Positions 53,225 through 63,582 of a stretch of DNA of 64,000 nt are shown piece by piece (the stretch's first letter is position 1; every line of letters begins with the position of its first letter). The notes under the pieces were generated by a model. The model saw only the letters and a program-made list of their open reading frames with translations, was not told where the DNA came from and made no database searches. Origin of the DNA: Paenibacillus puerhi (GTDB lineage: Bacteria; Bacillota; Bacilli; Paenibacillales; NBRC-103111). Made by a program: the position numbers and the translations under genes. Location: positions 310,001 to 374,000 of the forward strand of contig NZ_WUWM01000002.1 of the NCBI RefSeq assembly GCF_009846885.1, read 5' to 3'.

Positions 53225-54337
53225 TTAACGGTTGTCGATAGGAACGTAAGCCTGCTGGGAAGGTCCCGTATATTCGGCGCGTGGACGAATCAACCGGTTG
53301 TTCTCGTATTGCTCAAGAATATGGGCCGTCCATCCGGATGTACGGCTGATCGCGAAGATCGGCGTGAACAGGTCGCGTGGAATTTCCAGGGACGTGTACA
53401 CGGAAGCCGAGTAGAAGTCGACGTTAGGCTTCAGCCCCTTCTGACCGGTTACGATTTCTTCGATTTGAATCGACATGTCGTACCAGTTCATGTTGCCGGT
53501 CAGCTTGCCAAGCTCTTGAGACATTTTTTGAAGATGCTTTGCGCGCGGATCGCCATTTTTATAAACGCGGTGGCCGAAGCCCATGATCTTGACTTTGTTT
53601 TCAAGCTTCTCGTTGATGTAGCTGGACACGTTGTCCGCTGTGCCGATCTCTTCCAGCATCGCCATCACAGCTTCGTTCGCGCCGCCATGGAGAGGGCCTT
53701 TGAGTGCGCCGATAGCGGAGGTAACGCCCGAGTAAATATCGGACAGCGTCGCCACGGTAACACGCGCTGCGAAAGTGGACGCGTTCAACTCGTGGTCGGC
53801 GTGGAGGACTAGGGCTTTGTCCAACGCTTCGACCGCGATTTTGTCCGGGTCTTTCCCCGTCAGCATATACAGGAAGTTTTCAGCGATGCTTGCGCCGGCT
53901 TTCGGAGCAATCGGCTCAAGGCCTTTGCGGATGCGGTCGAATGCGGCCACAATCGTAGGCAGTTTGGCTTGCAATTTAATCGCCTTGCGCAGGTTCGATT
54001 CCGGAGTCATGTCGTTCGCTTCGGCATCGTACAGGGCAAGACTGGAAACGGCGGTACGCAGAGCCGCCATCGTATTGACATCCTGTGGGAACAGTTTAAT
54101 TTGGCTAAGCACTTCGGACGGAACGGAGGCATTGTCGCCTAATTCCTTGACCAATCCCGCGAGTTCGGAGCGATTGGGCAGCTTGCCGTACCATAACAAA
54201 TAGACAACTTCTTCGAACGTAGCGTTCTCTGCGAGGTCGTCGATGTTGATGCCGCGGTACGTAAGCACACCGTCAATAATGGAGCTAATGGAAGACGTGG
54301 TAGCTACGATTCCTTCCAAACCTTTGGTAGCAGTCAA
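53225..54337 (-). CDS. citZ: Citrate synthase
   Basis: The TTG at 54337 follows AAAGGAGAG and gives the normal start LTATKGLEGIVATTSS; the much longer frame is spurious. The 370-residue protein has His in LHADHELNAST, GAIGALKGPLHGGANEAVM, GFGHRVYKNGDPRAK and Asp in PNVDFYSASVY. It condenses oxaloacetate and acetyl-CoA. It is first of citZ-icd-mdh, and a CcpC-type site lies upstream at 54415. Confidence 0.97.
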   Translation of the reverse strand: MTATKGLEGIVATTSSISSIIDGVLTYRGINIDDLAENATFEEVVYLLWYGKLPNRSELAGLVKELGDNASVPSEVLSQIKLFPQDVNTMAALRTAVSSLALYDAEANDMTPESNLRKAIKLQAKLPTIVAAFDRIRKGLEPIAPKAGASIAENFLYMLTGKDPDKIAVEALDKALVLHADHELNASTFAARVTVATLSDIYSGVTSAIGALKGPLHGGANEAVMAMLEEIGTADNVSSYINEKLENKVKIMGFGHRVYKNGDPRAKHLQKMSQELGKLTGNMNWYDMSIQIEEIVTGQKGLKPNVDFYSASVYTSLEIPRDLFTPIFAISRTSGWTAHILEQYENNRLIRPRAEYTGPSQQAYVPIDNR

Positions 54338-54414
54338 GATAATCTCTCCTTTTGCGTTCAAATCACATATGTCTACTATAAAGGATTTACCAATCAATGT
54401 GAACAAATTTAGAC

Positions 54415-54429
54415 ATAAAAGTTCATTAT
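54415..54429 (-). promoter_or_regulatory. CcpC-like operator upstream of citZ
   Basis: ATAA (54415-54418), seven bases, then TTAT (54426-54429) is an exact match to the CcpC dyad ATAA-N7-TTAT known for citZ and citB. A further half-site ATAA lies at 54437-54440. Citrate-relieved repression of citZ is therefore likely. Confidence 0.65.
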
Positions 54430-54659
54430 CAGCACCATAAACATATGCTATCTGCAAGTAAGTCCTCTCATACAAGCATGTCTTTCCCCATGTAAATTTA
54501 TTCTCGCCTCCTACAATATCTTCAACCGGACGGCTTCCGCCGAACCGGGTGGACTTCAAATAGGGTAAAAGGTAAAATAGAAATCGTTCCGAAAAAAATA
54601 TAACAATCATTCGAAAAGTAGAAATCAGACCACGCCTTTGCGCGGACGGGAGGACCCCC

Positions 54660-56201
54660 ATGAACAACAGCCGCATCATCGGGATTATCGACATCGGCTC
54701 CAACTCCATTCGACTGGCCATCTATGAATTAGCGGCCGAAGGCGGCTATCGGGTCGTGGGCGAGTTCAAGGAATCGGCACGCCTCAGCAGCCGGATTCAT
54801 CCGGACGGCTCCCTTCCTGAAGAGGATATTCAAAGACTTGTGCACATCCTGACCCGGTTCAAGCGGATCGGGGATACCTATAAGGCAGGCGAATACCGCG
54901 TGGTGGCCACGGCGGCCATTCGCAACGCCTCTAATTCGCTACAAATCCTGGAAAGTCTCCGCCGGGAGAGCGGGCTTCCGGTAGAGATCCTGTCCGGCGA
55001 GGACGAGGCGCGCATCGGCTTTCTTGGGATGATCCGGACGATGGACATACCGGACGGCTTCCTTGTCGATATCGGCGGCGGCAGCACCGAGGTCAGCCTG
55101 TTCCGCGATCGCAAGATTGTCCAAAGCGTGTCGTTTTCGTTTGGAGCGGTTAATACGACGCGCGTCTTCTCCACAGACGGTGAGTTTTCGAACGAACAGC
55201 TGATGGGGATCCGGTACATGGTCGAGGCAGCTGTCGCTGCAGAGCCTTGGATCAAGGAGTCTCCCGGTCTCCCTCTGGTCGGCTTGGGAGGAGGCGTGCG
55301 CACGCTTTGTAAAATCAGCCAGCGCAAGAGACGCTACTCTTTCCCCCAAACGCATCACTATCTTATTCCTCCTGAAGAGATGGATGAGCTTGCCGCTTGG
55401 CTTCCCTCGCTCCCCGGCGAAAAGCGCAAGAAGGTGGACGGCCTGTCCAAGGACCGCATCGATATCATCATACCGGGCCTGATTATTTTGCAGACGCTCT
55501 TCCAGCAAGCCGGCGCAACGCATTACCTGGTTAGCGGCGCAGGGCTCCGGGACGGGTTGTTCTTCGAAACGTTCGCGCCGGCGCAGCCCGAGGACGTGCA
55601 GGTAGCCGAGTATAGCGCAGCCAACCTGCTTGCGCTGCATTCAACGGCCCCCGCGGCGCACACCCTTCAGGTACGTGCATTGGCGCTCCAGCTTTATGAT
55701 GCGGTGACCGTAGAAGGCGGCATCCCATTGTCAGAACGGCACAGGCTTTGCTTCGGCATCGCGGCCATGCTTTATCGGATCGGGGCTTCCTTGCAGTATT
55801 ACCAATTCCCTAAGCATTCGTTCCATCTGATCGCCCAGACACGTATCGATGGGCTGACTCACCGCGAGATGCTGCTTTGCGCCTACATCGCGTCGTTCAA
55901 AACGAAGAGCCGTACCCAGCAAGCGATGTCCGGCTACAAAGATATTCTCGAAGACGACGATCTGGAGACCGTCGCTAAGCTGGGAAGCCTGCTTCAAGTG
56001 GCGGTTGCGCTTGATGTCAGCGAGACCCAGGCACTGGAGCTGACGTCAGCCACGCTGCACAACCACTCCCTTCTTTTGGGTCTGCGGATAAAGCACGACC
56101 CCTCTGCGGAATACAGAGAGGTCGAAGCACTGCAAAAGGATTTTAAAAAATTATGGGGGCTGCAGCTCAAGCTTCAGGGGCCGTCGTTTTCCACGAGCTG
56201 A
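54660..56201 (+). CDS. ppx: Exopolyphosphatase, Ppx/GppA family
   Basis: The 513-residue protein has the ASKHA phosphate-binding motif IIDIGSNSIRLAIYEL, then ATAAIRNASNS, LSGEDEARIGFLGM (catalytic Glu), and VDIGGGSTEVSLF. A C-terminal HD-like helical domain covers residues 310-510. It removes phosphate from polyphosphate ends or hydrolyses pppGpp. It is convergent with ppk, and the two coding regions overlap by 35 bases at their 3' ends. RBS GGGAGG precedes the ATG. Confidence 0.93.
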   Translation: MNNSRIIGIIDIGSNSIRLAIYELAAEGGYRVVGEFKESARLSSRIHPDGSLPEEDIQRLVHILTRFKRIGDTYKAGEYRVVATAAIRNASNSLQILESLRRESGLPVEILSGEDEARIGFLGMIRTMDIPDGFLVDIGGGSTEVSLFRDRKIVQSVSFSFGAVNTTRVFSTDGEFSNEQLMGIRYMVEAAVAAEPWIKESPGLPLVGLGGGVRTLCKISQRKRRYSFPQTHHYLIPPEEMDELAAWLPSLPGEKRKKVDGLSKDRIDIIIPGLIILQTLFQQAGATHYLVSGAGLRDGLFFETFAPAQPEDVQVAEYSAANLLALHSTAPAAHTLQVRALALQLYDAVTVEGGIPLSERHRLCFGIAAMLYRIGASLQYYQFPKHSFHLIAQTRIDGLTHREMLLCAYIASFKTKSRTQQAMSGYKDILEDDDLETVAKLGSLLQVAVALDVSETQALELTSATLHNHSLLLGLRIKHDPSAEYREVEALQKDFKKLWGLQLKLQGPSFSTS

Positions 56202-58284
56202 TGCGCATCGCCTCGAACTGGCTGCGCAGCGGCTCATCCGGCCCTGCCTGAACTCTTTCGTATAGCCCGTTTGGCTGAAGCCGGCGGGCTTTTACATTAT
56301 CCCGCAAACTCAGCTGCAGGATGTTGATCAGCGTCTCCTGGATGCTCGTATCGAATACCGGGCACATCAGCTCTACCCGTCGCGTCAGGTTCCGCGTCAT
56401 CCAGTCGGCGCTCGAGATATAGATCTCGGGCTCGCCGCCATTCTCGAAGTAGAAGATTCGGGAATGCTCCAGAAATCGGTCCACGATGCTGATCACGGTG
56501 ATATTCTCGCTAAGCCCCGGAACACCCGGCTTCAAGCAGCAAACTCCGCGCACGATCAGCTCAATCTTCACACCCGCCTGCGAGGCCAGATACAGCTCAT
56601 CCACCATCCGCTGGTTGGAGAGCGAGTTGAACTTCGCGACGATGCGCGCGGGCTTGCCCTGTGCGGCATTCTCGGCTTCACGACGTAATTTCCCGATCAG
56701 CTTATCCATCATGTCCGATGGCGCTACTCCGAAGGCTTTCCAGTTATGGGGCGCCGAATAACCCGTTACTTCGTTAAATAAGGCCGACGCGTCCTCCCCA
56801 ATATCCTTGTCCGTGGTGAACAGGCCGATATCCGTATACAGCTTGGCTGTGCTGTCATTATAATTCCCGGTTCCCACATGAATGTATCTGCGCAAGCCGT
56901 CCTGCTCCTGACGTACGACCAGCGTGATCTTGGCATGCGTCTTAAGCCCAACGAGACCGTAAACCACATGACATCCCGCTTGCTCAAGCTTGCGTGCCCA
57001 AGCTATGTTGCGTTCTTCGTCAAACCGGGCCTTCAGTTCGACCACGACCGTCACCTGCATGCCGGATTCCGCTGCACGGGCAAGCGCCTGGATCAAAGGA
57101 GAATTGCCGCTGACGCGATATAGCGTCATTTTGATCGCGAGCACCTCGGGATCATAGGCCGCCTGACAGATGAAGTCCGTCACCGCATCGAAGGATTCGT
57201 ACGGATGATACACGAGGACGTCCCGCTGACGGAGCTTGCCGAAGATGTCGGCCGCCTCATCCAGCTCCGCCGGATAGGCCTGCTGGATAGGAGCATAGCG
57301 CAGCTGGTCATATCCTTTTAGCGAGCCCGCGAGCTTCATCAAGTAGCTCAAGTCAAGAGGGCCGTCGATCTCGAAGATATTGTCCGTGACCTCAAATTCA
57401 TCCAGAAGCTGTGCCAACGCATACGGGTGAATCCCCTTCTGAACCTCTAGCCGTACCGGCGTCCCCCATCTGCGGCGGCGGAGCTGGAGCTCAATCTCCT
57501 CCAGCAGATCCTCCGCCTCTTCTTCGTTGAGTATCAGATCCGAGTTGCGGGTTAGGCGGAAGGCCTGTACGGAAACGGCATTGTACCCGCTGAACAGAGT
57601 GTGGATATGCTGCTCAATCAGCTCCTCCATGAGGATATACTCCCGTTTCTTGCTGTTGGTCCTTACCGGAACTTCTATAAAGCGGGACAAGTTGGAAGGT
57701 ACCTCTAGAATCGCAAAGTAGGGCTCCTCCTCATTCTCCAGGCCCTCTTCGTATTCTTCCTTCATCAGCACGACCGCCAAATACACGCCCTGCGAATGCA
57801 CAAGCGGGAAAGGACGCGCCTGATCGACCGCCATCGGAGTAAGCACGGGAAACATAAAGTTATGGAAATATTCATCCATCGCTTTTCGCTGCGTGATGTT
57901 CAGGTCTTCATATTCGATAAAATGAATCCCTTCCTTGCCCAAAGCCCGGGATAGTTCACGGTAGGTTTTGTACTGCTCCGCGACCAGCTTGGCTCCCCGC
58001 TTCATGATTCGCTTAAATAGGCCTGCAGGCGTATATCCCGTAAAATCCTTCTTGGTGTAACCCGCCTTGATCTGATCCACGACGCCGGCTACCCGGACAC
58101 TCATAAATTCATCCAAATTAGAAGATACGATGGATAGAAATTTCATACGCTCCAGCAGCGGAGTGGTCGGGTCCTGCGCCTCCTCCAGTACCCGTCTGTT
58201 AAATTCCATCCAACTCAATTCCCGGTTCAAGTAATGATTGGCCGTTTCTTTGACATGCGTCTCTCGAGAAGCCGTCTCCTTCAT
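56167..58284 (-). CDS. ppk: Polyphosphate kinase 1
   Basis: The 705-residue protein follows the PPK1 plan: N domain (NHYLNRELSWMEFNRRVLEEA), head domain, and two phospholipase D-like C domains with the autophosphorylated His in GLKTHAKITLVVR and RYIHVGTGNYND. The second basic site is FYFENGGEPEIYISSADWMTRN. It makes polyphosphate from ATP reversibly. The convergent overlapping ppx gene encodes the opposing enzyme. Confidence 0.97.
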   Translation of the reverse strand: MKETASRETHVKETANHYLNRELSWMEFNRRVLEEAQDPTTPLLERMKFLSIVSSNLDEFMSVRVAGVVDQIKAGYTKKDFTGYTPAGLFKRIMKRGAKLVAEQYKTYRELSRALGKEGIHFIEYEDLNITQRKAMDEYFHNFMFPVLTPMAVDQARPFPLVHSQGVYLAVVLMKEEYEEGLENEEEPYFAILEVPSNLSRFIEVPVRTNSKKREYILMEELIEQHIHTLFSGYNAVSVQAFRLTRNSDLILNEEEAEDLLEEIELQLRRRRWGTPVRLEVQKGIHPYALAQLLDEFEVTDNIFEIDGPLDLSYLMKLAGSLKGYDQLRYAPIQQAYPAELDEAADIFGKLRQRDVLVYHPYESFDAVTDFICQAAYDPEVLAIKMTLYRVSGNSPLIQALARAAESGMQVTVVVELKARFDEERNIAWARKLEQAGCHVVYGLVGLKTHAKITLVVRQEQDGLRRYIHVGTGNYNDSTAKLYTDIGLFTTDKDIGEDASALFNEVTGYSAPHNWKAFGVAPSDMMDKLIGKLRREAENAAQGKPARIVAKFNSLSNQRMVDELYLASQAGVKIELIVRGVCCLKPGVPGLSENITVISIVDRFLEHSRIFYFENGGEPEIYISSADWMTRNLTRRVELMCPVFDTSIQETLINILQLSLRDNVKARRLQPNGLYERVQAGPDEPLRSQFEAMRISSWKTTAPEA

Positions 58285-58420
58285 TGGTACTATACCCCCA
58301 TGGCATCCGCATCATTGTCTAATCGTTTGCGGGCTTCTGTTTCCTCCATCGTAATTCGACAATGTTAAGGGACAATACGTCTTTTGTAAATTTTATGTAA
58401 ACAATTCCAAACGTATTCGA

Positions 58421-58849
58421 TTAATACCCCGTTCCATCTGCAGGAGAAACAGCTTCTCGCAGTAGCGCATAGACCTCCGCCGCTTCACGATCAAGCCGTA
58501 CCGGCTTCCAGTCCTTCCTCACCCACACGTGCCGGGTAGTGCCGGTGACAAGCAGATCGCCGCCACGCTTCACCTCATACGCAAATGCCAAGCGGACATG
58601 GGTATAGGACTCCAGACGGGTATGAACCGTAACCACGTCATCGTAGCGGGCAGGCTGCTTGAATTTCACCTCCGCCTCCACGACCGGCAGCAGCAGTCCC
58701 TTGGCTTCCAGCTGCTCATAAGGGACGCCCAGCGAACGTATCATTTCCGTGCGACCGATCTCGAACCACGTCAAATAATTGGCGTGATACACAACGCCCA
58801 TTTGATCCGTTTCCTGATAGCGCACCCGAATTTCATGAGAAAACCACAT
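58421..58849 (-). CDS. Acyl-CoA thioesterase, YbgC/4HBT family
   Basis: The ATG at 58849 follows GGAGGCAATC. The 142-residue hotdog protein has the catalytic Asp in the YQETDQMGVVYHANYLTWFE motif, followed by RSLGVPYEQLEAKG and VRLAFAYEVKRGG. YbgC-like enzymes hydrolyse short acyl-CoAs or acyl-ACPs. It stands alone between ppk and pyk. Confidence 0.92.
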   Translation of the reverse strand: MWFSHEIRVRYQETDQMGVVYHANYLTWFEIGRTEMIRSLGVPYEQLEAKGLLLPVVEAEVKFKQPARYDDVVTVHTRLESYTHVRLAFAYEVKRGGDLLVTGTTRHVWVRKDWKPVRLDREAAEVYALLREAVSPADGTGY

Positions 58850-58879
58850 GATTGCCTCCACCTCCACCTATTAGCCGGC

Positions 58880-58916
58880 GAAAAGAAAAGAGCGAAACCG
58901 ATATTCGATTTCGCTC
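58880..58916 (-). terminator. Terminator of accDA-pyk
   Basis: GAGCGAAA and TTTCGCTC form the stem around an 11-base loop that pairs further, followed by TTTTCTTTTCG on the minus strand, 30 bases after the pyk stop. Confidence 0.85.
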
Positions 58917-58946
58917 CCTTCTCTGTATAAACCCTAACCGTTCGTC

Positions 58947-60707
58947 TTACAATACCCGCGCGCGGCCGGAATAAATCACGCCGACCTCAGGATAAATCGA
59001 TACTTCAGCGCCATCCTTCAGGATGGTCAGCGCGTTTTCGACGCCAACGATGACCGGCTTGCCCAGACTGATGCCGACGACGGCTGCATGAGACGTAATG
59101 CCTCCGGTTTCCGTGATGACGGCCGCGGCTTTTTCAAAGGCTGGCATGTACTCCTTGTCCGTGGTCGGCGTGATCAGAATGCAGCCCTCGGTTGCTTTGG
59201 CATTCGCTTCCTCCGCGCTGCGGGCCACGATGACTTTGCCCGTTGCATTTTGAGTGCCGATCCCTTGCCCTTTAGCGATCATCTCTCCGACCTGGTGCAC
59301 CTTGATCAGGTTCGTCGTTCCGGAGCGGCCTACCGGCACGCCAGCCGTAATGACGACGATGTCGCCTAGGCTGACCAGACCGGTCTTCACGCTGGCATCG
59401 ACAGCCATTTCGAACAATTGGTCCGTCGATGTACAAGCTTCGCCCTTCAACGCTACAACGCCCCAGACAAGGGATAGGCGGCGCAGTACGCTCTCCACCG
59501 GGGTAACGGCGATGATCGGAGCCTTCGGGCGGTATTTGGATACCATCCGGGCCGTATAGCCGCTCTCGGTAGCTGTCAGAATGGCACGCGCCTGCAGATC
59601 GAGCGCCGAGTTGGCTACTGCTTGGCTGATTGCTTCCGTGACAGTCGTTTGCTGTGCGTTGCTTTGACGGATAAAAATCTCACGGTGCTCCAGCGCGCTC
59701 TCCGCACGCTCGGCGATGCGGGCCATCGTTTGCACGGATTCGATCGGATATTTCCCCGCAGCCGTTTCACCGGACAGCATGACGGCATCGGTGCCGTCGA
59801 AGATCGCATTGGCCACGTCGCTTGCTTCCGCACGGGTAGGGCGAGGGTTGCGCTGCATCGAATCGAGCATCATCGTTGCCGTAATAACCGGTTTGCCGGC
59901 CTGGTTACATTTCTTGATCATCGCCTTCTGTACGATCGGCACATCCTCGGCCGGAATTTCCACGCCAAGATCTCCGCGCGCAACCATCAGACCGTCGGAT
60001 ACTTCCAAAATTTCGTCGAGGTTGTCCACGCCTTCCTGGTTCTCGATCTTGGAGATGATCTGAATATGAGTCGCATTATGACGCTCCAAAATTTCACGAA
60101 TTTCGATAACGTCGCTCGCTTTGCGGACAAAGGAAGCGGCGATGAAATCCACGCCCTGCTGGATACCGAAGATAATATCGTTGGCATCCTTCTCGGTAAT
60201 ACCCGGCAGGTTGATCTTCACGCCAGGCACGTTGACACCCTTCTTACCTCCGAGCAGTCCGCCGTTCTTGATGCGGCAGATGATATCCGTACCCTGAATA
60301 TCCTCAACGGTCAAGCCGATCAAGCCGTCGTCGATCAGAATCGTCGATCCGATCCGCACGTCCTTGTACAGATCGCGATATGTAATATGGACGCGCTCGG
60401 CATCCCCCACGATCTCCTCCGTCGTCAGGGTGATCATCTGATCCTGTACAAGCTCAACCTTCTGGTCGTCCTTCAGCTTGCCGGTACGAATCTCCGGCCC
60501 CTTCGTATCGAGCAGGATCGCAATGTCGCTGCGTCCGAGCTCTTTGCTGGCCTCGCGGACGTTCTTGATCCGGTTGCCATGCTCTTCGAAGTCGCCGTGG
60601 GAGAAGTTAAGACGGGCGACGTTCATACCCGCTCCGATCAGTTTCTTGAACATCTCCAGCGATTCGCTCACTGGACCAATGGTGCACACAATTTTAGTTC
60701 TACGCAT
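58947..60707 (-). CDS. pyk: Pyruvate kinase with C-terminal extension
   Basis: The 586-residue protein has the classical barrel: [41 protein letters not shown], and ATMMLDSM. After residue 475 comes the extra domain found in Bacillus and other Gram-positives, with [14 protein letters not shown] and [21 protein letters not shown], resembling the PEP-synthase phosphohistidine domain. The ATG at 60707 overlaps the accA stop by eight bases, so the genes are coupled. pfkA, usual at this position, is not between them. Confidence 0.97.
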   Translation of the reverse strand: MRRTKIVCTIGPVSESLEMFKKLIGAGMNVARLNFSHGDFEEHGNRIKNVREASKELGRSDIAILLDTKGPEIRTGKLKDDQKVELVQDQMITLTTEEIVGDAERVHITYRDLYKDVRIGSTILIDDGLIGLTVEDIQGTDIICRIKNGGLLGGKKGVNVPGVKINLPGITEKDANDIIFGIQQGVDFIAASFVRKASDVIEIREILERHNATHIQIISKIENQEGVDNLDEILEVSDGLMVARGDLGVEIPAEDVPIVQKAMIKKCNQAGKPVITATMMLDSMQRNPRPTRAEASDVANAIFDGTDAVMLSGETAAGKYPIESVQTMARIAERAESALEHREIFIRQSNAQQTTVTEAISQAVANSALDLQARAILTATESGYTARMVSKYRPKAPIIAVTPVESVLRRLSLVWGVVALKGEACTSTDQLFEMAVDASVKTGLVSLGDIVVITAGVPVGRSGTTNLIKVHQVGEMIAKGQGIGTQNATGKVIVARSAEEANAKATEGCILITPTTDKEYMPAFEKAAAVITETGGITSHAAVVGISLGKPVIVGVENALTILKDGAEVSIYPEVGVIYSGRARVL

Positions 60708-61674
60708 GGTTTCCCTCCTGGATGGTTGTAAAGGTGCCTATTTCTCTAAATTTGCGGTAACGATCTTCGACAAGCTGTTCCTCAGACAGAACAAGCAGCT
60801 CCTGCAGGTGCTGCCACAGCGTCGTCTTGATCGATTCGGCCTGCAACGCAACATCCCGATGGGCACCGCCCCTCGGTTCGGGAATAATGGCGTCGATGAC
60901 GCCCTGCTTCAGAATTTCATCGGCGGTGATTTTCATCGCTTCCGCCGCTTCCATGGACTTGGAAGCATCTTTATACAATATCGAGGCTGCGCCTTCCGGG
61001 CTGATGACCGAATAGATCGCATTCTCAAGCATAAACACACGATTGCCGACGCCAAGCGCCAGCGCGCCGCCGCTGCCGCCTTCGCCGATGACGACGCAAA
61101 GGATCGGTACGCGCATAGCAGCCATCTCCATCAGGTTGCGAGCGATCGCCTCGCCTTGACCGCGTTCCTCGGCTGCATTGCCGGGATAGGCACCCTTCGT
61201 ATCGATGAACGTAATGATCGGCCGCTTGAACTTATTCGCCTGCTTCATCAGGCGCAGCGCCTTGCGGAAGCCATCAGGGTGAGGAGAGCCGAAGAAGCGG
61301 GCGATATTCTCCTTGGTGTCCTTGCCCTTCTGATGGCCGATCACCGTAACGGGAATTCCGTTGAAACGGGCTATACCGCCTACAATCGCGAGATCGTCGC
61401 CATAAAGACGGTCGCCATGCAGCTCCATGAAATCGGTAAACAGATGCTGGATATAATCCAGCGTGGTCGGCCGCTGCGGATGTCTTGCGACCTGCATCTT
61501 CTGCTGGGTGGACATGCTCTCGTAGAGCTCTCCTTCCAGCTGAGCCAGCCGCTGCTCCAGGCGCGCGATCTCCTCGGAGAAGTCGATTTGCTTGTCCCGG
61601 CTGAACTTGCGCAGATCCTCGATCTTCGAACGCAGATCCGCAAGCGGCAGCTCAAAGGGCATTTCATTTGCCAT
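60700..61674 (-). CDS. accA: Acetyl-CoA carboxylase carboxyltransferase subunit alpha
   Basis: The 324-residue protein begins with the helical region [11 protein letters not shown]...[11 protein letters not shown], then [34 protein letters not shown] and [14 protein letters not shown] (oxyanion region). It forms the carboxyltransferase with AccD for malonyl-CoA synthesis. It overlaps accD by 11 bases at its start and pyk by eight at its end. Confidence 0.97.
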   Translation of the reverse strand: MANEMPFELPLADLRSKIEDLRKFSRDKQIDFSEEIARLEQRLAQLEGELYESMSTQQKMQVARHPQRPTTLDYIQHLFTDFMELHGDRLYGDDLAIVGGIARFNGIPVTVIGHQKGKDTKENIARFFGSPHPDGFRKALRLMKQANKFKRPIITFIDTKGAYPGNAAEERGQGEAIARNLMEMAAMRVPILCVVIGEGGSGGALALGVGNRVFMLENAIYSVISPEGAASILYKDASKSMEAAEAMKITADEILKQGVIDAIIPEPRGGAHRDVALQAESIKTTLWQHLQELLVLSEEQLVEDRYRKFREIGTFTTIQEGNHA

Positions 61675-62590
61675 GAACGACTTCCTCCTTTACCTTATGC
61701 ATGCCGAGCAGCTTGGACAGCATGCCCCGCAGGTCCTTGCGATGCGCGACCAGATCCACTTGCCCATGCTTCAGATTGAATTCCGAGGTTTGGAAATTAT
61801 CCGGCAGCTTCTGCCGGATCGTCTGCTCGATGACGCGACGGCCCGTAAAGCCGAAGGCCGCGCCCGGCTCGGCGATAATATAATCGCCCAGCATCGCGAA
61901 GCTCGCCGATACGCCCCCGAAGGTCGGGTCGGTAATGACCGACACGTACAAGCCCCCATGCTCATTAAGCTTGGACAAGGCTGCGCTGGTCTTGGCCATC
62001 TGCATCAGACTCAGGATGCTCTCCTGCATCCGGGCTCCGCCCGAGGTCGAAAAGATGATCATCGGCTTGTCCGTCTCTATCGCGTATTCGATAGCCCGGG
62101 TTACCTTCTCGCCAACCACCGAGCCAAGCGATCCGCCCATGAAGTCGAAGCTCATGACCGCCATCACGACCGGGTAACCGCCGATCCGGCCCTCGCCGGT
62201 GATGACCGCATCCTGCATCCCCGTCGACTCCATCGCCTTCGCGTACTTGCCGGCGTAGTCAGGGAAGCCGAGCGGGTCCTCGGAGATCATCTCGCTGTCA
62301 AGCTCTGTGAACTCTCCGTCATCCATCGTCATCTGGATCCGCTCTACCGCGCTTAACCGGTAGTGGTAATCGCAGGACGAGCACACCTTCAGGTTCTTAT
62401 CCAGTTCCTTGTTATATTGGATCGTTCCGCACTTCGGGCACTTGTTCATCAGGCCCTCTGGGATTTCGCGCCGCGGCCTCTCTTCAGGTACGTCGATACC
62501 GCCGTCCAAGGGACGATCGACAGCAGGCCTGTCCGTACTCGGAACGGTCGCGTATTTTCTTTTCTTCTGAAACAGGTCTTTAAATTGCAC
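61664..62590 (-). CDS. accD: Acetyl-CoA carboxylase carboxyltransferase subunit beta
   Basis: The GTG at 62590 follows GAGGTG and gives [16 protein letters not shown]; the longer frame to 62632 has no RBS. The 308-residue protein has the four-Cys zinc finger (CPKCG, CSSCDYH, residues 55-80), [34 protein letters not shown] and GRRVIEQT. It pairs with AccA in fatty acid synthesis. AccDA and pyk form one transcription unit. Confidence 0.97.
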   Translation of the reverse strand: MQFKDLFQKKRKYATVPSTDRPAVDRPLDGGIDVPEERPRREIPEGLMNKCPKCGTIQYNKELDKNLKVCSSCDYHYRLSAVERIQMTMDDGEFTELDSEMISEDPLGFPDYAGKYAKAMESTGMQDAVITGEGRIGGYPVVMAVMSFDFMGGSLGSVVGEKVTRAIEYAIETDKPMIIFSTSGGARMQESILSLMQMAKTSAALSKLNEHGGLYVSVITDPTFGGVSASFAMLGDYIIAEPGAAFGFTGRRVIEQTIRQKLPDNFQTSEFNLKHGQVDLVAHRKDLRGMLSKLLGMHKVKEEVVHGK

Positions 62591-62657
62591 GACTACACCT
62601 CGCCTTACGTTGTTGGACTTGTCCGTGCGCATCGCAGCTTCTAAGGAATCCGAGCAT

Positions 62658-62849
62658 TCAGGATCTATGCAAAATGGTATTCAACACCTCTTGAACTTCT
62701 TCCACTTCGCCTTCGGGAACGAGGATCTCGAACTGATTCTTGGTCATGTTAATAGCCCGAACCTGTACCAGAAAGCCTTCTTCGGTCAACTTCAGCTTGA
62801 TTCTATCGGCTATTTTCGCCGTAGGTGCGATATAGATCACGGTCCACAT
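62658..62849 (-). CDS. Small conserved protein, function unknown
   Basis: The ATG at 62849 follows GGGAGG at 9 bases. The 63-residue protein MWTVIYIAPTAKIADRIKLK alternates strands and helices (GFLVQVRAINM, QFEILVPEGEVEEVQEVL), like ferredoxin-fold 'putative signal transducing' small proteins of the DUF2007 type, but the match is only by pattern. It lies upstream of accD in the same direction, 67 bases away. Confidence 0.65.
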   Translation of the reverse strand: MWTVIYIAPTAKIADRIKLKLTEEGFLVQVRAINMTKNQFEILVPEGEVEEVQEVLNTILHRS

Positions 62850-62985
62850 GAAAAAAGACCTCCCGAACATAATGGAATAATGATATCATAACTCCACTTT
62901 TACCCGCAACCGAGTTCAGGAGGGCGTTTACCTGATGAAACAAGGCGAAAACGCGCGAATTTCCGCGAAAAAAGGGTGCTGAGCC

Positions 62986-63471
62986 TTAAGTTTGACGGTC
63001 CAGCTCATCCTGCTGTCTATGGGCAATCCGGGCGGATGCCGCGGCGGCAAGGCCTGCGACCAAATCGTCGAGAAACACATGAATAGCGCTCACGTGATCA
63101 TTCAAATCGCGAATAATGCCGATTTTATTTTTATCCAAATAGCCGAAGCTGGTCAGTCCGATCATCCCGTATACGTGTACGATGCCGAGCGCGAGCGTCT
63201 CGTCCACCCCGTACAGCGAAGCATCCGTCTCCATCAACCCTTGAAGCGGCTGCGGCAGCAGCTTCTTCTCGGCAAGCTCGTCGAGTGCGATGCCCGTATA
63301 AAGCACGTACTGCACCTCACGCTTCTGCAGCACCGCCAGCACACTCTCCAGGCAAGCCTCCTTCGTCAGGACCGGGTTGTAAGGAGCCTGCAGCTCGTGT
63401 ACGATGTCCGCGATCCGCTCCAAGGTCACTCCGCGCTTCTCCAGATAGTCTACGATAGGTTGATGCGACAT
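62986..63471 (-). CDS. Phosphatidylglycerophosphatase A-family protein (YutG-like)
   Basis: The 161-residue protein has the PgpA/YutG pattern: an N-terminal helical part (VDYLEKRGVTLERIADIVHE), ALDELAEKKLLPQPLQGLM, GVDETLALGIVHVYGMIGL, then GYLDKNKIGIIRDLN and HVFLDDLVAGLAAA (paired Asp). The Bacillus member YutG is the soluble relative of PgpA. It probably dephosphorylates phosphatidylglycerophosphate, but YutG-type proteins lack the membrane helices of E. coli PgpA. Confidence 0.8.
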   Translation of the reverse strand: MSHQPIVDYLEKRGVTLERIADIVHELQAPYNPVLTKEACLESVLAVLQKREVQYVLYTGIALDELAEKKLLPQPLQGLMETDASLYGVDETLALGIVHVYGMIGLTSFGYLDKNKIGIIRDLNDHVSAIHVFLDDLVAGLAAAASARIAHRQQDELDRQT

Positions 63472-63582
63472 AACAACAACGCCTCCTTCGATTCATTCGT
63501 AACACGTGTCAGACCGTCTCGGGATCTCCCGGGAGGGCCGATGATAGCTCGGGTTACTAAATGTATGCAAAGGAGGCTTTCA

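Noticed and set aside
54338-54721. N-terminal extension of citZ to 54721
   Set aside because: It overlaps the divergent ppx start, contains the CcpC site, and is not found in citrate synthases; TTG 54337 has a proper RBS.
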